The notes: generated by a model not told the origin, from the letters alone. Counted from the first letter of the stretch, positions 39,996 through 48,029 are shown. The stretch: 64,000 nt of DNA from Microvirga sp. (GCF_014699075.1 NZ_JACXAB010000007.1:1-64000), one strand, 5' to 3'. Translations and numbers: made by a program.

Positions 39996-40457
39996 TCAGG
40001 CCACGTGCTTCACCTTGCAGGTCCCATGTTTCGAGCGTGCGGCGCGATGCTCGAAATCGGCAGCGATCTCTGACAGCTTCACCTGACCGAAACCCGCCAG
40101 AAGCTGACGTTCGGCCTCTTCCAGGCTGCGCCCGAGGGCCGTGTTCACAGCCTGCTCCACGAGGCAGGTTGGCGCATCCGTCGCAAGGCCGAGGGCGAAC
40201 AGCTCCGGTGCGCCGAGCGCCTTGTAAACGTCGAGCAGCGTCATCTCGGAGAGCGGCCGCGCCAGGGTCCAGCCGCCGCCGTGGCCCTTCACCGAGCTGA
40301 CATATCCCGCCTCGCGCATGCCCGCCATCGTCCGGCGCACCACGGTCGGGTTGGTGCCCAGCATCTGGCCGATCTGCTCCGAGGTCATGGGATCCCGATG
40401 CTGGTCCATGTGGAGCAGCACGTGGAGAATCCGCGAGAGGCTTCCGTTCTGTCGCAA
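39996..40457 (-). CDS. Rrf2-family transcriptional regulator
   Basis: A 153-residue winged-helix regulator: SRILHVLLHM is the usual N-terminal helix, TSEQIGQMLGTNPTVVRRTMAGMREAGYV the recognition helix pair, and GHGGGWTLARP the wing. Only one cysteine of the iron-sulfur triad seen in IscR/NsrR is obvious (CLVEQ), with another near the C-terminus (TCKVKH), so cluster binding is doubtful. TTG at 40457 is taken as start: AAGGAAG is eight bases upstream and the N-terminus then matches the family; an ATG at 40541 would add 28 residues. It is downstream of the oxidoreductase gene on the same strand and probably controls it. Confidence 0.87.
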   Translation of the reverse strand: MRQNGSLSRILHVLLHMDQHRDPMTSEQIGQMLGTNPTVVRRTMAGMREAGYVSSVKGHGGGWTLARPLSEMTLLDVYKALGAPELFALGLATDAPTCLVEQAVNTALGRSLEEAERQLLAGFGQVKLSEIAADFEHRAARSKHGTCKVKHVA

Positions 40458-40548
40458 AGGGAATGCTTCCTTCAAACCGCCTGTCACTAGCACATTTCGC
40501 GAACCATCGTCACGCAACGCTCCTTGGCGTCGCTGAAGCACGGATGCC

Positions 40549-41442
40549 TCAGGCCTCGAAGATCAGAGACTGATGGGCCGCCATTCCGGCCATGGCGCCG
40601 TCCCCGACGGCGAGCGTCACCGATCCGGCCATCCGGGCGGCATCGCCGCAGGCGAAGACACCCGCGACGCTCGTTGCCTTCATGGCGTCGGTGCGGATGA
40701 CAGCCCCCGTCGGTCCTTCATCGAACGCGCAGCCGAGCTGCTCGGCAATGGGACTCGCAATACTCGTGCGCGGCATGACGAACAGACCGTCGAGGGGAAC
40801 GATGCGCCCGTCGCGCATGACGAGCGTGGCCCCCTCGCCGTCGAGATGCTCGACGGTCCCGTCGTCGACGATGACGCCGCGCCGCTGAAGCTGCTCCCGC
40901 TGCTCGGGATCGGGCATGAAGGCATTGTTGAGGAAGAACGTCGTCGCTCCCCAGTCCGGCAGCATCAACGCGTGATGGATGGACTTGGGCGATGTGGCGA
41001 GGACGCCGATGCGCCCCCGGTCGAGTTCATAGCCATGGCAGTAGGGGCAATGAAAGACGCTCTTTCCCCAGCGCTCCTCCAGCCCCGGAACGGGGGGCAG
41101 CTCATCCTTGACGCCCAGCGCGAGAATGAGGCGCCGGGCGGTCACCTGTCGCTCCGCAGCTCCGATCGACACGCGAAAGCCTTGTGCTGTCGCCTGTGCA
41201 TGAGTGACCTGGCCGGACACCCACTCAACGGTGTCATAGGCGATGAGCTGCGCGCGGCCCTTGGCGGCAATATCCGCAGCCGGGGTTCCGTCCTGGGTCA
41301 GGAAACCGTGGGAGGCGCCGGCGAAGCGATTGCGACGCATGCCGGCATCGACCACCAGAACGCGCCTGCGCGCACGGGCGAGCTGAAGTCCCGCCGCCAG
41401 TCCGGCATAGCTGCCCCCGATGATGATCACGTCATAGCTCAT
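40549..41442 (-). CDS. NAD(P)/FAD-dependent oxidoreductase, thioredoxin-reductase-like
   Basis: A 297-residue flavoprotein: GGSYAGLAAGLQLAR is the FAD dinucleotide motif, HCPYCHGYE holds a CxxC pair in the position of the thioredoxin reductase disulfide, and VFACGDAARMAGSVTLAVGDGAMAG the C-terminal FAD site. The NAD(P) loop is less typical (VLATSPKS). Its electron acceptor is unknown. It is first in an operon with the Rrf2 regulator, a frequent pair in proteobacteria, and an inverted repeat operator lies just upstream. AGAGGAG is a strong ribosome binding site. Confidence 0.9.
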   Translation of the reverse strand: MSYDVIIIGGSYAGLAAGLQLARARRRVLVVDAGMRRNRFAGASHGFLTQDGTPAADIAAKGRAQLIAYDTVEWVSGQVTHAQATAQGFRVSIGAAERQVTARRLILALGVKDELPPVPGLEERWGKSVFHCPYCHGYELDRGRIGVLATSPKSIHHALMLPDWGATTFFLNNAFMPDPEQREQLQRRGVIVDDGTVEHLDGEGATLVMRDGRIVPLDGLFVMPRTSIASPIAEQLGCAFDEGPTGAVIRTDAMKATSVAGVFACGDAARMAGSVTLAVGDGAMAGMAAHQSLIFEA

Positions 41443-41456
41443 GGCTTACTCCTCTG

Positions 41457-41486
41457 CATATCATGTGACTTGATATGGCACATGAT
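41457..41486 (-). promoter_or_regulatory. Overlapping inverted repeats, likely Rrf2 operator
   Basis: Two interlocked perfect inverted repeats: CATATCA/TGATATG (41457-41463, 41471-41477) and ATCATGTG/CACATGAT (41460-41467, 41479-41486). They start 15 bases upstream of the oxidoreductase ATG. Position and symmetry suit autoregulation by the Rrf2 protein encoded in the same unit. Confidence 0.6.
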
Positions 41487-41567
41487 TGGTCGCACGGGAA
41501 GAGTCACGAGACTTTTAATGTATCGTGATCGGTCGAGAGCTACGGCGCGAGGTGATTTGGGGTGTTC

Positions 41568-41600
41568 AAAAACCAGAATGGCCGGCACAAGGCCGGCCAT
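41568..41600 (-). terminator. Repeat-derived terminator of the hibernation factor gene
   Basis: Nine-base-pair stem ATGGCCGGC/GCCGGCCAT with loop ACAAG; on the minus strand it is followed by TCTGGTTTTTG. The hairpin is the terminal arm of R3-type repeats standing alone, and it lies 26 bases past the stop of the gene at 41626. Confidence 0.7.
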
Positions 41601-41625
41601 GATGGAGATAGGGATTGGATGAAGA

Positions 41626-42066
41626 TTACTCCGCAGCCGCGCGGTAATCGCCCTCGTCGGTCATGGGCAGACCGGCATCGTCGATGTCGCGGTCCGGAGC
41701 GGGTGATCGGGCGCCCTCGCGCAGGAGCCTGTCCTTGTCGGTGCGCTCGCCCTTGTCCTCGCGCAGCTCGCGCTTCATGCGGCGAAGCTGCTTGGCGGTT
41801 TTCTGCAGGGCGGACCGGAAGGCCGTGTAGAGATCCTTGTCCTTGGCCTCGCCGCTCATCATCTTGAGCGCGCCCATCTGCATGTTGACCGTGCACCGAT
41901 AGGTGATGCCCTCGCGGGTGACGTGCACGGAGGCCGTGCTCAACCGCCCGAAATATTTTCCGGCGACCTGACGGATGTTCGTTTTGGCATATTCGGGGAA
42001 GTTGTCGCCCAGATCGACAGTCGAGCTTTGCACCAGGATGTTGTTATCGGCGCCTTCGAGATCCAT
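41626..42066 (-). CDS. Ribosome hibernation promoting factor (HPF/RaiA, S30AE)
   Basis: A 146-residue protein with an S30AE domain (about residues 9-100): ILVQSSTVDLGDNFPEYAKTNIRQVAGKYFGRL, the basic second helix LYTAFRSALQKTAKQLRRMKREL and central strands. Such proteins bind the 30S subunit and silence ribosomes in starvation or stationary phase. The C-terminal 40 residues are charged and lack the dimerisation domain of long HPF, so it is the short type. AAGGAGGAG is an excellent ribosome binding site. The nearby clpB and HtrA genes fit a stress context. Confidence 0.85.
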   Translation of the reverse strand: MDLEGADNNILVQSSTVDLGDNFPEYAKTNIRQVAGKYFGRLSTASVHVTREGITYRCTVNMQMGALKMMSGEAKDKDLYTAFRSALQKTAKQLRRMKRELREDKGERTDKDRLLREGARSPAPDRDIDDAGLPMTDEGDYRAAAE

Positions 42067-42165
42067 TCGCTCCTCCTTGGTGAAGGTTCGATGGCTAACG
42101 GCGGGACTGGAAGATGGTTTCGCCGCTCATGAAACAAAACCCATCCTGCCAAGGTTGTATGCTGT

Positions 42166-43284
42166 TCAGGGTCTGCGGGCTCGCCCGCCCTGCTGCTCCA
42201 CATCGATGACGCTGACCTCGACGGTCTCGGACCGGTTGTTGCGAACGATCTGAAGCCTGACCGTGTTGCCGACGCCGACGCGCTCGAGCCTGTCGGTCAG
42301 GTCGGACAGGCGGCGCACGGGCGTATCCTCGACGCCCACGATGACATCGCCGACGATGCCGGCGCGCGGATCCACGCCGCGAAGCCCCGCACGATCAGCG
42401 GGCGAGCCCGGCACCACGTCGGCCACCACCACGCCGGTGACGCCAAGCTGAGCGGCCAGCGTCTCGTCGCCCGCGAGGATGCCGATGCCCGGCGTCGGCA
42501 CGCGGCCGGCGCGGATGAGCTCCGGCACCACCCGGTTCACCACGTCGACGGGAATCGCAAAGCCGATGCCCGCGCTGGTGCCCGAAGGCGAATAGATGGC
42601 CGTGTTCACGCCGATCAGGCGGCCGGCTGAATCGAGCAGCGGGCCGCCGGAATTGCCCGGGTTGATGGCAGCATCGGTCTGGATCACGTCGGCGACTTCG
42701 CGCCCGCCGCTGGTGGGCAGGCGGCGCTTGAGCGCGCTGACCACGCCTGTGGTGAGCGACTGGTCGAGGCCGAACGGATTGCCGATGGCATAGGCCGTCT
42801 GCCCGACCTTCAGATCGGCCGAGCTTCCCACATTGAGCGGTGCCGGCAGGGCGCCCTGCCGCTGGAGACGCAGGACCGCGAGGTCGTAGTTCGGCGCGCG
42901 TCCGACCACCTCGGCGGGCCGCACCTCGCCGGAGGCCAGACGCACGGCAAACGACGTGCCGTTTTCCACCACGTGATGGTTCGTCACGATGTGACCGGCG
43001 GCATCCCAGACGAAGCCGGTCCCCGAGCCTGACGGCTCGGCCTCGGTCGTGCGCCCGCGCCCTGCCCCGCGCCCGGACAGGCTCACCACCTGCACGACGG
43101 AGGGCGCCACGGTCTCGAACACCTGGATCGTGGCGCGCTCGAACTCCGCCAAGTCGCCACGCGCCGCAACAGGCCGCGGCTCACGGGCCGATGTGAAGTA
43201 GGTGTTCACGTAAGGCTGCAGCACCAGGATCGCGAGCAGCACCGCCACGACCAGCATGATGATTCGCGTCGCCCGGTCCTGCAT
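42166..43284 (-). CDS. Membrane-anchored HtrA/DegS-like serine protease
   Basis: A 372-residue S1C protease. One N-terminal membrane helix (IIMLVVAVLLAILVL, residues 8-22) anchors it with the protease in the periplasm. The triad is His in TNHHVVEN, Asp in NYDLAVLRL and Ser in INPGNSGGPLLD. One PDZ domain follows (about 265-360) with GVVVADVVPGSPADRAGL. One PDZ and a membrane anchor resemble DegS/HhoB more than DegP. It probably degrades misfolded or signal proteins. AGGAGG precedes the ATG. Confidence 0.93.
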   Translation of the reverse strand: MQDRATRIIMLVVAVLLAILVLQPYVNTYFTSAREPRPVAARGDLAEFERATIQVFETVAPSVVQVVSLSGRGAGRGRTTEAEPSGSGTGFVWDAAGHIVTNHHVVENGTSFAVRLASGEVRPAEVVGRAPNYDLAVLRLQRQGALPAPLNVGSSADLKVGQTAYAIGNPFGLDQSLTTGVVSALKRRLPTSGGREVADVIQTDAAINPGNSGGPLLDSAGRLIGVNTAIYSPSGTSAGIGFAIPVDVVNRVVPELIRAGRVPTPGIGILAGDETLAAQLGVTGVVVADVVPGSPADRAGLRGVDPRAGIVGDVIVGVEDTPVRRLSDLTDRLERVGVGNTVRLQIVRNNRSETVEVSVIDVEQQGGRARRP

Positions 43285-43466
43285 TGTGCCTCCTGTGGCT
43301 GATCAATCCCTGTCACAACGGACACGCTTGGACGAAGTTCATCTCACATCGCTGCGAACCAGTAGAGGAACCCCAGGACTGTCATCCGCTTGTCCCTGCT
43401 GAGGTTGAGCTTGTCCGATGAAAGGCAAGCCCTCAACCCATCTGCTTGGTCCGGGAGGATGCTGCC

Positions 43467-44741
43467 TTGCATGATCCGTCACCGTCAGGGAGCCGTCCCG
43501 CCGTTCATGCGGGCATCTTCCCCACCTTCTTCCTGTCGGGGTTCGAGTGCTCCACCTTCATCTGGAAGGATCAAGGCCGCCGGGACCTCGTGGCCGAGAC
43601 CCAGCATCGCGAGCATGTGGACGAGGATTACGCCTTCCTGCGCTCGCTCGGCATCGCGGTGGCGCGGCAGGGCATTCCCTGGCCCTTCGTGGACAAGGGC
43701 GGCGCTTATGATTTCTCGGGGCTCGATCCGTTCATCGCGGCGATGAACCGCCACCAGATCCTGCCGATCTGGGACCTGTGCCATTACGGCTATCCCGATG
43801 ACGTCGATCCCTTCGCCGACGATTTCACCGAGCGCTTCGCGGCTTATGCCAAGGCAGCGGCGGAATACGTGACGCCGCGAATCCGGGGGCCGCATTTCTT
43901 CACGCCTATCAACGAGATCACCTTCTTCGCCTTCATGGGCGGCGAATGGGCCTGGACCGCGCCGTTCCGCAAGACCGACGAAGACCGCCGCCGCCTGCGC
44001 CTTGCCCTGTGCCAAGCCGACATCGCGGCGGTCAAAGCGATCCGCGAAGTCGATGCGCAAGCGCGCATGGTCCATATCGACCCGCTCATTCTGGTGGTCG
44101 CGCCGCGTGATCGCCCCGACCTCAAGGACGAGGCGGAGCATGAGACCTACGAGGACACCTTCTATGCCTGGGACGTGATCGCCGGGCGGCGCCACCCGGA
44201 GCTTGGCGGCTCGCCGGAGGTGCTCGATATCGTGGGCGTCAACTGCTACTCGTTCGGCCAGATGGAGTATCGCGAGAACGGCCCGCACGCCTCGCTGGAG
44301 CCGCATGACGAGCGCATCCGCCCGCTCGGCGATCTTCTCACCTTCGCGTGGGAGCGCTACCGCCGCCCGATGATCGTGGGCGAGACCAGCGGCCTGCGCG
44401 AAGGCCGGCCCGACTGGCTGTGCGACATCGTCGAGGAATCGCTCGCCGCCGTGCGCAAGGGCATCGACCTGCACGGGGTGTGCCTGTTTCCCGCCGTCGA
44501 CATGCCCGACTGGCACAAGGGCAACTGGCTGCACAATGGTCTCTGCGATCTGGTGGAGGAGAACGGACGCCTGAAGCGCGTCCCGTACCAGCCCTATATC
44601 GACGAGCTGCGGCGCTGGCAGAAGCGCCTGAACCGGGTGACGGAGCTCGACGAGGATCCGTTCAGCGATCCCGTCAATCTGGACGACATCAAGCACGCGG
44701 CCGACACGATGCAGATGAGTTCGGACAAGGATTGGCACTGA
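43467..44741 (+). CDS. Clan GH-A glycosidase, family 1-like
   Basis: A 424-residue (beta/alpha)8-barrel protein. FECSTFIWKDQGRRDLVAETQH resembles the opening strand of family 1 glycosidases. FFTPINEITFF (about residue 150) holds the acid/base Glu after Asn, though the usual Pro is Ile, and MIVGETSG (about 306) gives a plausible nucleophile Glu. No signal peptide, so it acts in the cytoplasm. The substrate is unknown. TTG at 43467 is chosen because GGGAGGA is seven bases upstream; a TTG at 43446 is also possible. Confidence 0.8.
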   Translation: MHDPSPSGSRPAVHAGIFPTFFLSGFECSTFIWKDQGRRDLVAETQHREHVDEDYAFLRSLGIAVARQGIPWPFVDKGGAYDFSGLDPFIAAMNRHQILPIWDLCHYGYPDDVDPFADDFTERFAAYAKAAAEYVTPRIRGPHFFTPINEITFFAFMGGEWAWTAPFRKTDEDRRRLRLALCQADIAAVKAIREVDAQARMVHIDPLILVVAPRDRPDLKDEAEHETYEDTFYAWDVIAGRRHPELGGSPEVLDIVGVNCYSFGQMEYRENGPHASLEPHDERIRPLGDLLTFAWERYRRPMIVGETSGLREGRPDWLCDIVEESLAAVRKGIDLHGVCLFPAVDMPDWHKGNWLHNGLCDLVEENGRLKRVPYQPYIDELRRWQKRLNRVTELDEDPFSDPVNLDDIKHAADTMQMSSDKDWH

Positions 44742-44820
44742 TCGTCGCATCACCGGGATGCCTGAACCAAACTTTCCCGCAAACGTTCGCTCTCACAGTC
44801 CCTTTGCAGGAGAGTTCTTG

Positions 44821-45546
44821 ATGTCACGCCGTCTCGTGATCGCCGGCCTCATGGCCGCCATCGCCGTTCCCGCCTTCGCCCAGCAGCAGAACCAGGCCAT
44901 TCCCCAGGCGACCACGCCCCAGCCTGCGGAGACGCAGACCAATCCGGCGCTCGGGCAGAACGCGCAGCAGCGCCAGCAGCGCACGCAACAGGGCGGCGCG
45001 CCGCAGGATACGCAGACTCCCGCCCGCCAAGGTCAGGCCAACAGCGCACCGGCCGCCATGGGCCAAGAGCAGTCGCAGACCGACAGGCAGTACATTCAGC
45101 AGGCTCTGGCGCTGAGCACCGTGTCGCTGCAGCAGTCGAACTTCGCGCTCACCAAGGCGCAGAATCCGCGCGTGAAGCAGTTTGCGGAGTTCGAGGTGGG
45201 CGAGCAGAACCTGCTCGCCGAGATCATGCATTCCTTCGCCGATCCGAACGCCACCGCGTCCACCACCCGCGGCGCGCAGGCTGCGGCATCGACCGCACCC
45301 GAACTGCCGGCCAAGGACGCGCAGGCGATGGAGCGCCTGTCGAAAGCCGCGGGAGGTGCTGCCTTCGACAAGGATTACGTGACCCTCCAGATTCAGGGGC
45401 ACCAGGAATTGCTGAAGCTGCAGGATGACTACCTCAAGCAGGGATCCGGCAACCGCGAGACCACGAACGTGGCCAAGCTCGCACGCGGCCAGATCCAGGA
45501 GCACCTGACCATGCTGCAGGACATGCAGAAGGAGCTTGGCCGCTAG
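44821..45546 (+). CDS. DUF4142 exported protein
   Basis: A 241-residue protein with a signal peptide (LVIAGLMAAIAVPAFA, cut near residue 20), a Gln/Pro/Thr-rich linker to about residue 85, then the DUF4142 helical-bundle domain: YIQQALALSTVSLQQSNFALTKAQNPRVKQFAEFEVGEQ and DKDYVTLQIQGHQELLKLQDDYL. The fold is ferritin-like; function in the periplasm is unknown, with stress or sporulation-like survival roles proposed for relatives. GCAGGAGAG lies before the ATG. Confidence 0.88.
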   Translation: MSRRLVIAGLMAAIAVPAFAQQQNQAIPQATTPQPAETQTNPALGQNAQQRQQRTQQGGAPQDTQTPARQGQANSAPAAMGQEQSQTDRQYIQQALALSTVSLQQSNFALTKAQNPRVKQFAEFEVGEQNLLAEIMHSFADPNATASTTRGAQAAASTAPELPAKDAQAMERLSKAAGGAAFDKDYVTLQIQGHQELLKLQDDYLKQGSGNRETTNVAKLARGQIQEHLTMLQDMQKELGR

Positions 45547-45561
45547 CATCTTCAGCATCGT

Positions 45562-45593
45562 CCGGCCCTGCCGTTTCACTGTCGCAGGGCCGG
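45562..45593. terminator. Hairpin downstream of the DUF4142 gene
   Basis: Ten-base-pair stem CCGGCCCTGC/GCAGGGCCGG with a 12-base loop, 16 bases after the stop. No T-run follows, so it may be a weak or Rho-assisted end. Confidence 0.4.
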
Positions 45594-45667
45594 AACAGCC
45601 ATCATGAACAGGACGTTGGCTTTGCAAGACTTCTAGCCTGCTCAAACCCCAAGAAGAGGAATAGCCC

Positions 45668-46282
45668 ATGGCGCAAGACAAACGAGGCCGCCCTCCCGAG
45701 CCGCCGGTCGATGAGGTGCTGAACGAGGTCACGCAGGAAGAAACCGGCGACGACTTCGTTGCAGGTCCGACCCAGCGCAACGATGTGGGCAACACCAAGC
45801 GTGCGGCGGCCAAAGCCACCGGACAGATGGGCGCCTCGAAGAAGCTCGACCCTGATCTCGACATCGGCCATGTGGACGACAATCGCGTGAAGAGCGGTTC
45901 CAAGGCCGGCCTCCATTCCTTCAAGGAGGTGCCGGAGGAGGAAGACGACGATGCCGGCTTCCAGATGTCGAACGAGGAGATCGCCGAGGGCGTCAACACC
46001 ACGGCGAACAAGAGCCCTGCTCCCCGCCCGGCCCGCACGGAGGCGACAGCCGGCAACGGCAGCATGAGCGGCGGCGCGGCCTCCCGGGCCCGTGTACCGG
46101 CCCCGGGCAACGCGGTGGACGTGCCCAAGGGCACCCTGGTGCGCGGCCATCCGACGGCCAGCCAGTCCGGCGGAAAGTCGACCTCCTCGACCGGCGACGA
46201 GAATCCGCCGAAGCGCTCGGCCCGCGCGCATAGCGGCGAGCAGCAACGGCCGCTGTCGAAGGGCGGCAACGAGGAGCGGTAA
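45668..46282 (+). CDS. Disordered hydrophilic protein, unknown function
   Basis: A 204-residue protein with no hydrophobic segment. Acidic in the first half (EVTQEETGDDF, VPEEEDDDAGFQ) and Ser/Gly/Pro/Arg-rich later (SQSGGKSTSSTGDENPP), so probably largely disordered. GAGGAATAG is upstream of the ATG. A repeat cluster begins 16 bases after the stop. I recognise no domain; such proteins are common in Methylobacteriaceae. Confidence 0.65.
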   Translation: MAQDKRGRPPEPPVDEVLNEVTQEETGDDFVAGPTQRNDVGNTKRAAAKATGQMGASKKLDPDLDIGHVDDNRVKSGSKAGLHSFKEVPEEEDDDAGFQMSNEEIAEGVNTTANKSPAPRPARTEATAGNGSMSGGAASRARVPAPGNAVDVPKGTLVRGHPTASQSGGKSTSSTGDENPPKRSARAHSGEQQRPLSKGGNEER

Positions 46283-46297
46283 TTCCATCCGCGCACG

Positions 46298-46523
46298 CGT
46301 CATCCCGGACGGCGCAAGCCGATCCGGGATCGCATACAGGATGAGGCGCTGGTCTCCCTCTCCCTGAGGGAGAGGGTTGGGGTGAGGGGTTCGTGTCCTC
46401 TCCGGATAGACCTCTAACCCCTCACCCGCGCCTGACGGCGCGACCTCTCCCACCGGGAGAGGTGAGCCATCGCCACACTCGTCTGACGATCCTGGATCTG
46501 CGCTACGCTTCGTCCGGGACGAC
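46298..46523. repeat. Palindromic repeat R4 interrupted by an R5 element
   Basis: Outer arms CGTCATCCCGGACG (46298-46311) and CGTCCGGGACGAC (46511-46523) match the R4 copy at 285-392, as do the internal GATCCGGGATCG, AGGCGCT, CTCGTC-GACGATCC and CTACGCTTCG. Between AGGCGCT (ends 46350) and CTCGTC (from 46478) lies about 127 bases absent from the copy at 285. The region fills most of the 361-base gap before takP, where no gene is seen. Confidence 0.82.
46351..46477. repeat. R5 element inserted within R4
   Basis: CCCTCTCCCTGAGGGAGAGGG hairpin near its left end, GGGTGAGGGGT/ACCCCTCACCC inverted across the middle, and CCTCTCCCACCGGGAGAGG near the right end (motifs given in parts). A relative is at 53129-53264. 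Confidence 0.78.
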
Positions 46524-46643
46524 CCAATGACCCCACTGCATAGCTGTCTCTACGGAAGATGGAGTGACAGCCCCGTGCCTCCCGCTTTATGGATTGTTCA
46601 GCCGAACCGGCAGTGACGACATAAAACGGTTGAGGAAACGCTC

Positions 46644-47735
46644 ATGGACAGAAGAAAAGTTCTCAAAGGCGCAGGCTTGGCAGCCGCAGCAGGTGCGGTC
46701 GCGTCCCCGGCCATTGCGCAGGCGCAGCCGGACGTCCGCTGGCGCATGGCGTCCGCCTATCCGAAGAGCCTCGATACCCTGTTCGGCGCCGGCGAGATGA
46801 TCTCCAAGCGCGTGGCCTCCGCCACCGACAACAAGTTCCAGATCCAGCCGTTTGCCGCGGGCGAGATCGTCGGCGCGCTCCAGACCCTCGACGCCACCCA
46901 GAACGGCACGGTCGAGTGCTCCTACACCCTGTCGAGCTTCTTCATCGGCAAGGACCCCACCTTCATGTTCGACACCTCGGTGCCGTGGGGCATGAACGTG
47001 CGCCAGCACAATGCCTGGATGTATTACGGCGGTGGCCTCGACCTCATGCGCGAGTTCATGAAGGACTACAACGTCTATCCGATTCCGGCCGGCCAGACCG
47101 GCGCGCAGATGGGCGGCTGGTTCCGCAAGGAGATCAAGTCGATCGCGGACCTGAGCGGCCTGAAGATGCGTATCGCCGGCATGGGCGGCCAGATCATGCA
47201 GAAGCTCGGCGTGGTGCCCCAGGTGCTCGCCGCCGGCGACATCTACCCGGCCCTGGAGCGCGGCACACTCGATGCGGTGGAATTCTCCGGCCCGCATGAC
47301 GACGAGAAGCTCGGCTTCGTAAAGGTGGCCCAGTACTACTACTATCCGGGCTTCTGGGAAGGCGGCGCGCAGCCCTCGCTCTACGTGAACATGAACAAGT
47401 GGAACGAGCTGCCCGCCAACTACAAGGCCATTCTCGAAGCGGCCTGTGCCGAGGCCAACGCCATGTGCGTGGCGAAGTATGACGCGCAGAACGCCGACGC
47501 GATCCGCCGCCTCGTGGGTCAAGGCGTGCAGCTGCGGCCCTTCCCGCGCGACGTGATGGAGCAGAGCTACAAGGAAGCCTACAAGCTCTATGGCGAGCTT
47601 GCGGCTTCCAACGCCAAGTTCAAGAAGGTGTTCGATTCCTGGAACGCTTTCCGCGAGAAGGAGCTCACCTGGTTCCGCATCGCCGAGCTGCCCTTCGACT
47701 ACTTCGTCAACCAGCAGCAAGGTCAGCCGCGCTGA
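46644..47735 (+). CDS. TRAP transporter substrate-binding protein, TakP-like
   Basis: A 363-residue DctP-family binding protein. A twin-arginine type leader (MDRRKVLKGAGLAAAAG) ends near AIAQAQ. WRMASAYPKSLDTLFGAGE, TVECSYTLSSFFIGKDPTF, MGGWFRKEIKSIADLSGLKMRI and GDIYPALERGTLDAVE match the alpha-keto-acid-binding TakP of Rhodobacter closely. It would capture 2-oxo acids or similar in the periplasm. The DctQ and DctM membrane subunits that TRAP uptake needs are not next to it. Confidence 0.9.
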   Translation: MDRRKVLKGAGLAAAAGAVASPAIAQAQPDVRWRMASAYPKSLDTLFGAGEMISKRVASATDNKFQIQPFAAGEIVGALQTLDATQNGTVECSYTLSSFFIGKDPTFMFDTSVPWGMNVRQHNAWMYYGGGLDLMREFMKDYNVYPIPAGQTGAQMGGWFRKEIKSIADLSGLKMRIAGMGGQIMQKLGVVPQVLAAGDIYPALERGTLDAVEFSGPHDDEKLGFVKVAQYYYYPGFWEGGAQPSLYVNMNKWNELPANYKAILEAACAEANAMCVAKYDAQNADAIRRLVGQGVQLRPFPRDVMEQSYKEAYKLYGELAASNAKFKKVFDSWNAFREKELTWFRIAELPFDYFVNQQQGQPR

Positions 47736-47751
47736 TCATCGCAGTTGTCGG

Positions 47752-47781
47752 AAACGGCGCCGAAAGGCGCCGTTTTCTTTT
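47752..47781 (+). terminator. Rho-independent terminator of the TRAP binding protein gene
   Basis: Ten-base-pair stem AAACGGCGCC/GGCGCCGTTT with a GAAA tetraloop, then TTTTCTTTT overlap. It starts 17 bases after the stop. Confidence 0.92.
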
Positions 47782-47864
47782 GGTCATTCATCGAGCGGAT
47801 CGAAGCTTGGCGCCTTGCGTTGTCTCTCTGACACCGATGAGCAATCCAGCACAGGAGGCAGGCC

Positions 47865-48029
47865 ATGAACGACAAGAACCGCCCTGACGAAAAATCTCAG
47901 GACAAGAACAACGCCAAGGACGACAAGCAGGCTGAGAACAACAAGAAGCACCAGGAAGAGCTGCTCGACGAGGGCGTGGAAGAGACCTTTCCCGCCAGCG
48001 ATCCGGTTTCGGTGAAGATCACGAAGTAA
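47865..48029 (+). CDS. Small acidic protein with EETFPASDP motif
   Basis: A 54-residue gene with a strong ribosome binding site (AGGAGG, seven bases before the ATG) and a TAA stop. The N-terminal half is Lys/Asp/Asn-rich (DEKSQDKNNAKDDKQAENN); the C-terminal half is LLDEGVEETFPASDPVSVKITK-like (quoted in part), containing EETFPASDP, a motif I recall from short conserved proteobacterial proteins of unknown function. No membrane segment. It lies alone between a terminator and an R3 repeat. Confidence 0.72.
   Translation: MNDKNRPDEKSQDKNNAKDDKQAENNKKHQEELLDEGVEETFPASDPVSVKITK

Noticed and set aside
46283..46643. Possible mobile element with coding capacity before takP
   Set aside because: No frame of useful length; the region is fully explained by nested non-coding palindromic repeats.
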